Below, one piece after another: positions 8,071 through 16,224 of a stretch of DNA of 64,000 nucleotides; within the stretch, counting starts at the first letter, position 1, and each line of letters begins with the position of its first letter. The DNA comes from Variovorax brevis (GTDB lineage: Bacteria > Pseudomonadota > Gammaproteobacteria > Burkholderiales > Burkholderiaceae_C): positions 62,001 to 126,000 of the forward strand of contig NZ_JASZYG010000011.1 of NCBI RefSeq assembly GCF_030317105.1. Direction: 5' to 3'. Below the pieces are notes generated by a model. It saw nothing but the letters and a program-made list of their open reading frames with translations. It was not told the DNA's origin and did not search any database. The translations under genes were made by a program, and so were the position numbers.

Positions 8071-9396
8071 GTGTCTGAAGTCTTGTCCGCGCGCGCGCCC
8101 CACCAGGTGGCCGGCTTTTCCCCATCGCCCGTTCCGAAGCTGTCGGCCATCAAGTCGATCCTGATTGCCTCCTCCGGCAACATCGTCGAATGGTTTGATT
8201 TTTTCGCCTACGCATTCACGGCGATCTATTTCGCCCCGGCGTTCTTTCCATCCAGCAATCCGACAACGCAATTGCTCAACACGGCTGGCATCTTCGCGGC
8301 GGGCTTCTTCATGCGGCCACTCGGAGGGTGGGTCTTCGGCCGGATCGCGGACCGGCAGGGCCGCAAGACCTCTATGGTTCTGTCCGTCATCCTGATGTGC
8401 GTCGGCTCGCTGATCATTGCGTGCCTGCCGACTTACTCGTCCATCGGCCTGTGGGCCGCGGCGCTTCTCCTTGTGGCAAGACTCCTGCAAGGTCTCTCCG
8501 TCGGCGGCGAATACGGGACCAGCGCGACATACATGAGCGAGATCGCGACCGAAGGACGTCGCGGTTTCTATGGTTCGTTTCACTACGCAACCATCATCGC
8601 GGGGCAACTCCTTGCGGTGATGGTCATCGCCGTTCTGCAGCAGGTGCTGTCGCTGGACGACTTGAAGGCTTGGGGCTGGCGGATTCCGTTCTTCATCGGG
8701 GCTGCGGGTGCACTGGTGGCCCTCGTGGTTCGGCGGTCGATGGTGGAGACGAGGGAAGGCCATGGCAAGGATCCCGAAAGCGGAACGATCCGGGGCGTTC
8801 TTGCTCATCCGCGCGCGTTGCTCATCGTGCTGGGCTTTACCGCGGGCGGATCGCTGATCTTCTACACCTTCACGTCGTACATGCAGAAGTACCTCGTGAA
8901 CTCGGCTCACATGGACGCGAAAGTGGCCAGCCACGTGATGACCGGCGTGCTCTTCATCTTCATGTGCATCCAGCCGCTTTTCGGTGCGTTGTCGGATCGT
9001 ATCGGCCGCCGCAACTCAATGCTCATCTACGGTTTGTTCTTCACCTTTGCGACCGTTCCGTTGATGACTTCGATAGGTGCCGCGAAAGACGCCGGTACGG
9101 CCTTCGCCCTTGCCTTGGTGGCTCTGGTGGGCATGAGCTTCTACACGTCGATCAGCGGCCTGGTCAAAGCCCAGATGTTCCCGGCGCAGATCCGCGCGCT
9201 GGCGGTCGGGCTGCCCTATGCCATTGCCAACGCGATGTTCGGTGGCACTGCCGAATTCGTGGCGCTGTCGTTCAAGGCGAATGGAACGGAGAGCCACTTC
9301 TTCTGGTACGTCACGGTGATGGGCGCGGTTGTACTGATCTCCGCGCTGTTCATGCCGGACGAGCGAAAGAGCGACTACCTGCGGAGCAAATCATGA
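8071..9396 (+). CDS. MFS metabolite:H+ symporter (MHS/ProP-KgtP-like)
   Basis: A 441-aa permease with about 12 hydrophobic segments. The loop 2-3 motif GRIADRQGRKTSM and LLQGLSVGGEYGTSATYMSE are typical of the metabolite:H+ symporter branch (alpha-ketoglutarate, citrate, proline/betaine carriers). It starts at GTG 8071, supported by AAGGAGA ending 6 bp before. The stop overlaps an ATG of the next frame. It probably imports the organic acid handled by the operon; substrate cannot be read from sequence. Confidence 0.9.
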   Translation: MSEVLSARAPHQVAGFSPSPVPKLSAIKSILIASSGNIVEWFDFFAYAFTAIYFAPAFFPSSNPTTQLLNTAGIFAAGFFMRPLGGWVFGRIADRQGRKTSMVLSVILMCVGSLIIACLPTYSSIGLWAAALLLVARLLQGLSVGGEYGTSATYMSEIATEGRRGFYGSFHYATIIAGQLLAVMVIAVLQQVLSLDDLKAWGWRIPFFIGAAGALVALVVRRSMVETREGHGKDPESGTIRGVLAHPRALLIVLGFTAGGSLIFYTFTSYMQKYLVNSAHMDAKVASHVMTGVLFIFMCIQPLFGALSDRIGRRNSMLIYGLFFTFATVPLMTSIGAAKDAGTAFALALVALVGMSFYTSISGLVKAQMFPAQIRALAVGLPYAIANAMFGGTAEFVALSFKANGTESHFFWYVTVMGAVVLISALFMPDERKSDYLRSKS

Positions 9397-9419
9397 ATCC
9401 CATGCCAGGAGCAGTTCCC

Positions 9420-10430
9420 ATGAAAATCCCCTTCCTGCGTCGCGCCACTTATTGCGACCGGGTTCTCGGTGCCTGCGCCGTGACGATCATCGCGGCGTTC
9501 GGTTCGCCCGCCGTCCTGGCACAGCCCTATCCAAGCAAGCCCATCACACTCGTTGTGCCTTTTTCTGCGGGTGGCCCGACGGATTTGGTGGCGCGAACGC
9601 TCGGTGCAGCCATGGGCCGCACACTCAACCAGACGGTGCTGATCGAAAACAAGACGGGCGCCGGCGGAACGATTGCCGCGAACTACACCGCGAAAGCCAA
9701 GCCGGATGGCTACACCTTCCTGATCCACCACAACGGCATGGCGACCGCGCCCGCGCTGTACCGGAAGCTGTCGTACAACCCGCTCAGTGACTTCGACTAT
9801 GTGAGTCAGGTCATCGACGTGCCGATGACGCTCATCGGCCGCAAGGACCTGCCCGCCAGGGACTTCAACGAGTTGCGCGCGTATCTCAAAGCCAACGGCG
9901 ACAAGGTCACTCTTGCGCATGCAGGGCTGGGCGCGGTGTCGCACTTGTGCTGCGTCCTGTTTCGCCAGGCGACAGGCGCCAGCCTGACCACCGTTCCATA
10001 CCAGGGCACGGGTCCGGCGATGAATGCATTGCTCGGCGGTCAGGTGGATCTGTTGTGCGATCAGACGACATCGACCACCCAGTACATCAAATCGGGGTCG
10101 GTGAAGCTTTACGGCGTCACCACGGCTGCTCGGCTCAAATCGCTGCCTGAAGCGCCGACGCTGTCCGAGCAAGGGCTCAAGGGATTCGAAATCGTCGTGT
10201 GGCACGGCATCTATGCGCCCAAAGGCACGCCAAAGGAAGCCATCGACAAGTTCGGCGCCGCGCTCGGAACCGCATTGATCGACCCTGAGGTCGCCAAGCG
10301 CCTGAACGACCTGGGTGCCGTCGTCGTACCTCAAGCGAAGCAGTCGCCGGCGGGCCTCCAGACGTGGCTGGCCCAGGAAACCGCACGCTACAGCCCCGTC
10401 ATAAAGGCGGCAGGGCAGTTCGCTGATTGA
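9420..10430 (+). CDS. Bug/TctC-family periplasmic solute-binding protein
   Basis: A 336-aa receptor with a Sec signal (basic start, hydrophobic VLGACAVTIIAAFGSPAVLA, cleavage near LAQ-PYPS) followed by KPITLVVPFSAGGPTDLVAR, the Bug ligand loop, and IENKTGAGGTIAANYTAKA. Three in-frame ATGs exist (9393, 9402, 9420); AGGAG at 9407-9411 fits 9420 best. It is the second Bug receptor of this operon and also lacks TctAB partners. The presence of an MFS carrier between the two receptors suggests the receptors may not be the main import route. Confidence 0.9.
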   Translation: MKIPFLRRATYCDRVLGACAVTIIAAFGSPAVLAQPYPSKPITLVVPFSAGGPTDLVARTLGAAMGRTLNQTVLIENKTGAGGTIAANYTAKAKPDGYTFLIHHNGMATAPALYRKLSYNPLSDFDYVSQVIDVPMTLIGRKDLPARDFNELRAYLKANGDKVTLAHAGLGAVSHLCCVLFRQATGASLTTVPYQGTGPAMNALLGGQVDLLCDQTTSTTQYIKSGSVKLYGVTTAARLKSLPEAPTLSEQGLKGFEIVVWHGIYAPKGTPKEAIDKFGAALGTALIDPEVAKRLNDLGAVVVPQAKQSPAGLQTWLAQETARYSPVIKAAGQFAD

Positions 10431-10446
10431 CCGCAGACTGATCGCC

Positions 10447-11097
10447 GTGAAAGCCCACCTCAAGACCGGCACCATGCTGCTCGACGGACCTGCCGGAACG
10501 ATGGAAGTGATTGTTGACGCGCCCGACCATCATCCGCGCGGCATTGCAGTGGTGGCACACCCGCAGCCGCTCCTTGGTGGAAGCGCCACCCACAAGATTC
10601 CTCATCTCCTCGCACGGGCAATAAGGGACGAAGGCTGGCTTGTGGCGCGCCCGAACTTTCGCGGGGTTGGCGCCAGCCAGGGCACGCATGACGGCGGTAT
10701 CGGCGAGACGGACGACGTCATGGCGCTGGTCGCGTGGCTGCGCTCCGCTCATCCTGAATTGCCGCTTGCACTGATCGGGTTCTCGTTCGGCGCCTTCGTG
10801 CAGTCACGGGTGGCGCGCAGGCTGGCAGATTGCGGTGAAGCTGCGCGCCACGTTATTCTGGCCGGCCTGCCAGCTGGCGAGGTCGAAGGCCAGCGACGCT
10901 ACGAACCAGAGGGTGGGTTGTCCGGCGTGCTGATCATCCACGGCGAGAACGACACCCGCGTCGCTCTGAGCGCCTTGCTTGACTGGGCGCGGCCGCTGAG
11001 CCAGCCGATCATGGTGGTTCCGGGGGCCGACCATTTCTTCACAGGGCGACTGCCGGTCTTGCGTTCGCTCGTGTTGTCTCACATGACCTGCCCCTGA
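10447..11097 (+). CDS. Alpha/beta hydrolase (COG2945-like)
   Basis: A 216-aa short alpha/beta hydrolase. The nucleophile elbow is GFSFGAF, the acid lies in HGENDTRV and the histidine in GADHFF, so a complete Ser-Asp-His triad is visible. The N-terminal part VVAHPQPLLGGSATHK with NFRGVGASQGTHD matches the small dienelactone-hydrolase-like group. Start is GTG 10447; a later Met at 10474 is possible. It lies between a Bug receptor and the CitE-type lyase and may be an ester, lactone or thioester hydrolase for pathway intermediates; no substrate can be assigned. Confidence 0.85.
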   Translation: MKAHLKTGTMLLDGPAGTMEVIVDAPDHHPRGIAVVAHPQPLLGGSATHKIPHLLARAIRDEGWLVARPNFRGVGASQGTHDGGIGETDDVMALVAWLRSAHPELPLALIGFSFGAFVQSRVARRLADCGEAARHVILAGLPAGEVEGQRRYEPEGGLSGVLIIHGENDTRVALSALLDWARPLSQPIMVVPGADHFFTGRLPVLRSLVLSHMTCP

Positions 11098-11106
11098 GGA
11101 CCACAT

Positions 11107-11964
11107 ATGACCCGAGAGACACCCAACCGCTGCGCTCTTGCACGCAGCTTCTTGTTCGCGCCCGGCAACCGCCCCGCGTTGTTCAACAAGGCGATTCGCA
11201 GCGGCGCCGACGCTGTCATCCTCGATCTGGAGGACAGCGTGCCCGTCGCGGACAAGGCAATGGCGCGCGAGGCCGTGGAACGCGAATGGGAGCGACTGCT
11301 GAACCTAGGCGTTCCCTTGGTGGTGCGAATCAACCCGGCCGACACCGATGCGGGCATGCAGGACCTGTCCTGGTTGAAGCGACTGCCGTCACCGGCCGCC
11401 GTGATGCTGCCCAAGGTCGAATCGGTCAGGTCGCTGGCCGAGGTGCATGACCGCCTGAATGGCGTGTTGCTTCTGCCACTTATCGAGAGTGCGGCCGGCT
11501 ACGCCGCCTTGCCTTCGTTGGCTGCCGTACCCGGCGTGGTCAGGCTGGTGGTCGGGAATATCGACTTCATGGCAGATGTTGGCCTGCAGTGCGACGAGTC
11601 GGAGAGCGAGTTGGCGCCTCTGCGCTTCGCCATTGCCATCGCCACGCGCCTGAACCACCTCGCGCCGGCAGTCGATGGCGTGACGGTCCAGATCGGAGAC
11701 GAGCCGCGGCTGCGCAACGATACCCATCGCGCGCTTCGCTTCGGATTCGGCGGCAAGCTCTGCATCCATCCACGTCAGGTGGCCGTGATTCACCAGGCGC
11801 TTTTGCCCACGGAGCAAGAACTGGAGTGGGCCCGGCGTGTAGTCGCTGCCGACGCGCAGGCCGCTGGTGCGGCCGTCCAGCTGGATGGCCGGATGGTGGA
11901 TCTTCCCGTCGTTCTGCAGGCTCGACGCACGCTCGCGCGCGCCACCGACACAGCAACTTTCTGA
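11107..11964 (+). CDS. CitE-type lyase (HpcH/HpaI family; citramalyl-CoA lyase candidate)
   Basis: A 285-aa CitE-like Mg-dependent C-C lyase. Seen: RSFLFAPGNRPALFNKA (CoA-binding), VILDLEDSVP (metal Glu/Asp), LPLIESAAG, NIDFMADVG and GGKLCIHPRQV. The family cleaves (3S)-citryl-, malyl- or citramalyl-CoA. GAGGA precedes ATG 11107. With the CaiB transferase and hot-dog hydratase it would complete activation, hydration and cleavage to pyruvate and acetyl-CoA, as in itaconate catabolism. Its C-terminal PVVLQARRTL is repeated in the citE remnant at 18112, so the locus once held a second copy. Confidence 0.88.
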   Translation: MTRETPNRCALARSFLFAPGNRPALFNKAIRSGADAVILDLEDSVPVADKAMAREAVEREWERLLNLGVPLVVRINPADTDAGMQDLSWLKRLPSPAAVMLPKVESVRSLAEVHDRLNGVLLLPLIESAAGYAALPSLAAVPGVVRLVVGNIDFMADVGLQCDESESELAPLRFAIAIATRLNHLAPAVDGVTVQIGDEPRLRNDTHRALRFGFGGKLCIHPRQVAVIHQALLPTEQELEWARRVVAADAQAAGAAVQLDGRMVDLPVVLQARRTLARATDTATF

Positions 11965-12031
11965 CATGACCTGACGCGCCTCGCGTTCACAGCCTTCCTG
12001 GCCATGCCAAGGACTGATAGTGAAATCACAA

Positions 12032-12056
12032 ATTGCTATTTTACGGACATAGCAAT
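12032..12056. promoter_or_regulatory. Inverted repeat, probable operator for the 12128 operon
   Basis: ATTGCTAT (12032-12039) and ATAGCAAT (12049-12056) are perfect 8-bp arms around 9 nt. This is an AT-rich island between the CitE stop and the next run of genes; TATGAT at 12064-12069 could be its -10 element. It suggests that the genes from 12128 form a separately controlled transcript. The regulator is not identifiable. Confidence 0.5.
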
Positions 12057-12127
12057 CATTTCTTATGATTCCTCATGACCAGTCAGCCAGACAAACAAAC
12101 GAGACAAACCGCAATGGACCACACACC

Positions 12128-12562
12128 ATGAATGAGCTGAACGGCTACGACTTCGAAGACCTGGAAGAGGGCATGTGTGCGAGCTTCGCAAAGACCATCA
12201 CGGAGGCTGACATCGTGCTGTTTTCCGAGGTGTCAGGCGACAGCAACGCGGTCCACCTCGACGAGGAATTCGCGCAGACAACACCGTTCAAGGGGCGCAT
12301 CGCTCACGGCATGCTGGCCGCGAGCGTGATCTCTGCCGCACTCGCCAGTCGATTGCCAGGCCCGGGCAGTGTCTACCTGGGACAGAGCCTGCGCTTTAAG
12401 GCGCCGGTGCGGCCGGGCGACACGGTGCACGCAACGGTGACCGTCAAGGAACTGATCGCCGGGAAGCGGCGCGTCTCGTTGAGCACGGTCTGCACCGTCG
12501 ACGGCGAGACAGTGATCGAGGGAGACGCCCTCGTCATGCCGACATCCCGCACGTCGCGCTAG
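12128..12562 (+). CDS. MaoC-like (R)-specific enoyl-CoA hydratase
   Basis: A 144-aa single hot-dog hydratase. FSEVSGDSNAVHLDEEFA contains the catalytic Asp/His pair of (R)-hydratases (PhaJ-like), followed by FKGRIAHGMLAASVIS. The frame is open from 12065, but ATG 12128 begins the domain; the ribosome site is weak. It adds water to a 2-enoyl-CoA to give an (R)-3-hydroxyacyl-CoA. It heads a run with acyl-CoA dehydrogenase, ligase and crotonase, so it fits a beta-oxidation-like route for an unknown carboxylic acid. Confidence 0.87.
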   Translation: MNELNGYDFEDLEEGMCASFAKTITEADIVLFSEVSGDSNAVHLDEEFAQTTPFKGRIAHGMLAASVISAALASRLPGPGSVYLGQSLRFKAPVRPGDTVHATVTVKELIAGKRRVSLSTVCTVDGETVIEGDALVMPTSRTSR

Positions 12563-12585
12563 TAATCAAAACAGGAGATATGAAT

Positions 12586-13746
12586 ATGGCGCTTTGGAAA
12601 GAGTTCGAGGACGAGTCAGTCGTCCATTCGTTCCGGGAATTTGCCCGAACGCACGTCCAGCCGGTGGCGGCCGAGATCGACCGCGATGACCGCTATCCGG
12701 CCGATGTCGTGGAGCGCGCGGCCGAGCACGGGTTCAACGCGCTCATCGTGCCCGAGCAATACGGCGGCGGCGGTTGTTCGTTTCGCCGCGTTGTTTCGTT
12801 CTTCGAGGAGGTGGGGGCGGCCAGTGCTTCGGTGGGCATCTCGCTGAACTCGAACTTCCAGGCGCAGAACGTGATCCTGCGCGTGGGTGCTGAAAGCCTG
12901 CGCGAGCGCTATCTGCCCTTGTTCGCGCAAGGCCTGAAGGCGTCCTACGCGCTGACCGAACGCAACCACGGCAGCGACATCCGCACGCTCGACACGCGCG
13001 CCGTGCGCGACGCGGAGTGCTGGGAACTGAACGGACAGAAGTCCTTCATCACCTCCGGCACGGGCGCGGATCTGTTCATCATCCTGGCGCAAACAGACGA
13101 AGGCTTAGGCGTGTTCGCCGTACCGCGCGACACGCCGGGCGTCAGCACCTTTGCCAGCGACCGCAGCGAGACCTTCGGCCTTCGCAACGGGCCGCACGTG
13201 GAACTGCTGCTGCAGGGCGCGCGGATCCCCCATGACCATCTGATCGGCGAGGTGGGCCAGGGCCTGAAGGTGGTGGTGCGCAACCTGAACTATTCGCGCA
13301 CGCTCAATGCCGCCATGTCGATTGGACTGGCTCGCATGGCGTTCGAGGAATCGCTGTCCTACGTGCGCCAGCGCAAGGCCTTCGACCAGTTCGTTTATGA
13401 CTTTCAGGGCATCCAGTGGTATTTCGCCGAGTCGTTGGCCCAGATCGATGCCGCGCGCCTGCTGCTCTACGAGGCGGCAGACGCGATCGACGAACAGCGC
13501 GACGTGGAGCGCCACTCGAGCGAGGCCAAGCTGATGTGCTGCACAGTGGCCAACAACGTGACGGCCAAGGCGATACAGGTCTGCGGCGCCTACGGGACGA
13601 TGGTCAATTCGCCCTTCAATCGCTACTGGCGCGATGCCAAGACCTTCGAGATCGGCGGTGGTTCGATGGAGGTGCTCAAGAACACTGTCGGGCGCTATCT
13701 GGGGCGCTTGAACCTCGATCAACTGGCGGACTCGCCGGTGGCCTGA
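12586..13746 (+). CDS. Acyl-CoA dehydrogenase lacking both usual catalytic glutamates
   Basis: A 386-aa acyl-CoA dehydrogenase-fold protein: VPEQYGGGG, ALTERNHGSDIRTL, FITSGTGADLFI, YVRQRKAFDQFVYDFQGIQW. AGGAG (12573-12577) sits 8 bp before ATG 12586 and only 2 bp before the ATG at 12580, so the later start is chosen. The C-terminal base position reads FEIGGGSMEV (Gly for Glu, as in isovaleryl-CoA dehydrogenase), yet the helix-G position reads LNYSRTLNAA with Ser before the Arg instead of Glu. Neither known base is present, so the reaction may differ from normal alpha,beta-desaturation or use another residue. Confidence 0.88.
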   Translation: MALWKEFEDESVVHSFREFARTHVQPVAAEIDRDDRYPADVVERAAEHGFNALIVPEQYGGGGCSFRRVVSFFEEVGAASASVGISLNSNFQAQNVILRVGAESLRERYLPLFAQGLKASYALTERNHGSDIRTLDTRAVRDAECWELNGQKSFITSGTGADLFIILAQTDEGLGVFAVPRDTPGVSTFASDRSETFGLRNGPHVELLLQGARIPHDHLIGEVGQGLKVVVRNLNYSRTLNAAMSIGLARMAFEESLSYVRQRKAFDQFVYDFQGIQWYFAESLAQIDAARLLLYEAADAIDEQRDVERHSSEAKLMCCTVANNVTAKAIQVCGAYGTMVNSPFNRYWRDAKTFEIGGGSMEVLKNTVGRYLGRLNLDQLADSPVA

Positions 13747-13789
13747 AACGGCCTTTCCACCTTCCTCACTCACCTCACTGGCACCTCCC

Positions 13790-15304
13790 ATGTTCAGCAA
13801 TCAAAATCTTGCACAACTCATCACGAGCGCGGCCAAGCGCTCCCCGCATGCGCTCTATGGCACGGACCAGATGTCCAAGCCCTTGATCGATGCCCTTGAA
13901 CTGGCGCGCAGCCTGACCCGGCAACTGGCCGCCGCCGGCCTGCGCCGGGGCTCCACCGTGGCATTCATCGGCGCCACCAGCGAGCACTACCTGATCCTGT
14001 GGATGGCCGCTCAACTCATGGGCGTGCGCACGGCGCTCATCAATCCGCACTATCCGCAGGAACTGCTGCGCGACATGCTGACGGACCTGAAGCCCGACGC
14101 AGCTGCGTATTTCGACGACAGCTTCGCCGCGCCTGCCAGCCCGGCTTGGGGGCAGCTCGACGCACGCCGCGCCTGGGACGGCCAAGTGACGCTGAGGCTC
14201 GCTGAAGGCGCCAGCGCATCGGGCACTTCCGATGCGGGCGACGCGGCCGATTGGGGCGCGAAGTGCGCCGGCGGCGACATCGCCAGCTACATGCACACCT
14301 CGGGCACGTCGGGGCGTCCCAAGTTCTGCGCACAGAGCCACACCTACTTCATCCGGCTTGGCCGCTTCATTGCCGACTCGATGGGCTACACGTGGCGCGA
14401 CGTGGTCTATGCGCCCATGCCCATGTTCCACATCAACCCGTTGGGCTATGGCGTGGTGGCGGGCCTGACGGCAGGGGCCAGCACGCTGGGCACGAGCCGC
14501 TTCTCCGCGGCAGGCTTCTGGGACACCGTGAAGCGCATCCGCGCCACGGCGGTGGTGCTGCACGGCACGCCGCTGAAGATGCTGCTCAGGGACACCACCA
14601 CGCAAGACAGCGACGGCCACCAACTGCGCGCCGTGTTCTTTGCATCGGAAGAGTTCCTGACGAAGTTCAATGTGCCGACGGGCATCACCCTGTATGGCTC
14701 GACGGAAGCGGGCGGCCTGTGCCACCTGTGGCAATTGCGCCCGGGCGATGCGGAGCCCGCGGAGGAAGGACCAACGCAGTACGCCGGGCGTGTTCGCTTC
14801 GACATGGACGCCAGGCTGTCCGACGAGGGCGAGATCCTTGTGCGGGAGCTTTCGAAAGACACCCTGTTCTCCGGCTACCTTCGTGACGGTGTGATCGACC
14901 CGTCGCTGGACGCGCAAGGCTGGTTCCACACCGGCGACCGGGGCCGCGTCGACCAATATGGCAACCTGGTCTTCATCGAGCGCCTGAGCGAGGCGATCCG
15001 TGTGAACGGCGAGTACGTGCCTATCGACTACGTGGAACGCAAGCTGGAGACCGAGGCGGGGCTCTCGGAATTCGCGCTCTGGAGCAAGCCGGATGCGGTG
15101 AGCGGCCAGCGCCCGGTGCTGTTCGTGACCGACCCCAACCTCGATGTGGCACGCACCACGGCGGTCATCAAGTCCCTGCCAGGAATCATGCGGCCCGTGG
15201 AGATTTTGCGGATCGAAGCCCTGCCGCGCGACACCGGCGTCAACAAGGTGCAGCGCCGCCGCTTGGTGGACCAGGCGGTGTTGTGGCGCCACGCGCTGGT
15301 GTGA
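13790..15304 (+). CDS. AMP-forming acyl-CoA ligase
   Basis: A 504-aa class I adenylate-forming enzyme. The phosphate loop SGTSGRPK is at about residues 171-178, the LYGSTEAG motif and the hinge region GWFHTGDRGRVDQYGNLVF follow, and the C-terminal catalytic lysine is in GVNKVQRRRL. It activates a carboxylic acid with ATP and CoA. The spacing in the operon (43 bp after the dehydrogenase, 29 bp before the hydrolase) fits co-transcription. A fatty, aryl or alicyclic acid is possible; the binding pocket cannot be assigned by eye. Confidence 0.92.
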   Translation: MFSNQNLAQLITSAAKRSPHALYGTDQMSKPLIDALELARSLTRQLAAAGLRRGSTVAFIGATSEHYLILWMAAQLMGVRTALINPHYPQELLRDMLTDLKPDAAAYFDDSFAAPASPAWGQLDARRAWDGQVTLRLAEGASASGTSDAGDAADWGAKCAGGDIASYMHTSGTSGRPKFCAQSHTYFIRLGRFIADSMGYTWRDVVYAPMPMFHINPLGYGVVAGLTAGASTLGTSRFSAAGFWDTVKRIRATAVVLHGTPLKMLLRDTTTQDSDGHQLRAVFFASEEFLTKFNVPTGITLYGSTEAGGLCHLWQLRPGDAEPAEEGPTQYAGRVRFDMDARLSDEGEILVRELSKDTLFSGYLRDGVIDPSLDAQGWFHTGDRGRVDQYGNLVFIERLSEAIRVNGEYVPIDYVERKLETEAGLSEFALWSKPDAVSGQRPVLFVTDPNLDVARTTAVIKSLPGIMRPVEILRIEALPRDTGVNKVQRRRLVDQAVLWRHALV

Positions 15305-15333
15305 CCGAAGTTGCTCTCAACGGACGACGAATC

Positions 15334-16224
15334 ATGAAGATCGAATCAAGCTGCCTCACCCCGCCGAAGACATTTCATCCAGCAACGCATGAGGTTCCGC
15401 GATACGCGTGCGACACGCATGCGCACGTCGTCGCGGCAGACGAGACGGCATATCCGCTGGTTCCGAACCGGAGCTACACGCCGGTGCCCACGCCCGAAGA
15501 CGACTATCTCGCGATGCTCAACGCCACTGGCATGGATCGCGGCGTGCTGGTGCAGATCAGCGTCTACGGCACGGACAACCGCTACATGCTCGAAGTGCTG
15601 CGCCGCCATCCCGACAGGTTGCGGGGCATCGGCGTCGTCTCGCCCGACGTGCCGGAGCGCGAGCTGACCGCGATGCATGAGGCAGGCGTGCGCGGGCTGC
15701 GCCTGAACGTGCTGTATGGCGGCGGCGTGGGGCTGGACGCGGCGCAAGCCCTGGCCGCGAAGATCGCGGACATGGGCTGGCACTTGCAACTGTTGCTCGA
15801 TGCCAGGCAACTGCCCGAGCTGATGCCACGCCTTCAGAAGCTCACGGTGCCGATCGTCGTCGACCACATGGGCCACATGCCGGTGGCGCTCGGTACGCAG
15901 CATCCGGGCTTTCAGGCGCTTCGGCATCTTCTGCGTGAGCACGGCTGGTGGACCAAGCTCTCCGGCGCGTATCGCATCAGCGAATTGCCGGCGCCGTACG
16001 ACGATGTGACGCCCTGGGCGCAGGCGCTTGTCGAGGCGGCGCCCGACCGGGTCGTGTGGGGCAGCGATTGGCCGCACGTCGCGGTCGCTCCGATGCCCGA
16101 TGCCGGCGAGCTGCGCAACCTGCTCGCCACCTGGGTGCCAGACGCAGCACAGCGGCACCGGATCCTCGTCGACAACCCGGCGCGGCTGTACGGCTTTACG
16201 AAGACCGAAGGGAGCGAATCGTGA
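15334..16224 (+). CDS. Amidohydrolase-2 family metal hydrolase (lactonase/decarboxylase type)
   Basis: A 296-aa TIM-barrel amidohydrolase related to 2-pyrone-4,6-dicarboxylate lactonase and ACMSD-type enzymes. Seen: CDTHAHVVA (HxH metal motif), VVDHMGHMP and WGSDWPH with the catalytic Asp. ATG 15334 is preceded by GGACGA; an in-frame GTG at 15301 overlapping the ligase stop is an alternative start. It could open a lactone or cleave a carboxylated ring intermediate made by the neighbouring CoA enzymes. Cytoplasmic. Confidence 0.86.
   Translation: MKIESSCLTPPKTFHPATHEVPRYACDTHAHVVAADETAYPLVPNRSYTPVPTPEDDYLAMLNATGMDRGVLVQISVYGTDNRYMLEVLRRHPDRLRGIGVVSPDVPERELTAMHEAGVRGLRLNVLYGGGVGLDAAQALAAKIADMGWHLQLLLDARQLPELMPRLQKLTVPIVVDHMGHMPVALGTQHPGFQALRHLLREHGWWTKLSGAYRISELPAPYDDVTPWAQALVEAAPDRVVWGSDWPHVAVAPMPDAGELRNLLATWVPDAAQRHRILVDNPARLYGFTKTEGSES

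Noticed and set aside
8328..9419. Plus-strand frame that would extend the Bug receptor at 9420 far upstream
   Set aside because: It lies inside the MFS gene in another frame; the signal peptide and AGGAG site fix the receptor start at 9420.
13775..15292. A 505-codon open frame on the minus strand
   Set aside because: It is the antisense shadow of the acyl-CoA ligase (13790-15304); the ligase has every adenylate-forming motif, while the antisense frame shows only GC-driven, motif-free sequence.
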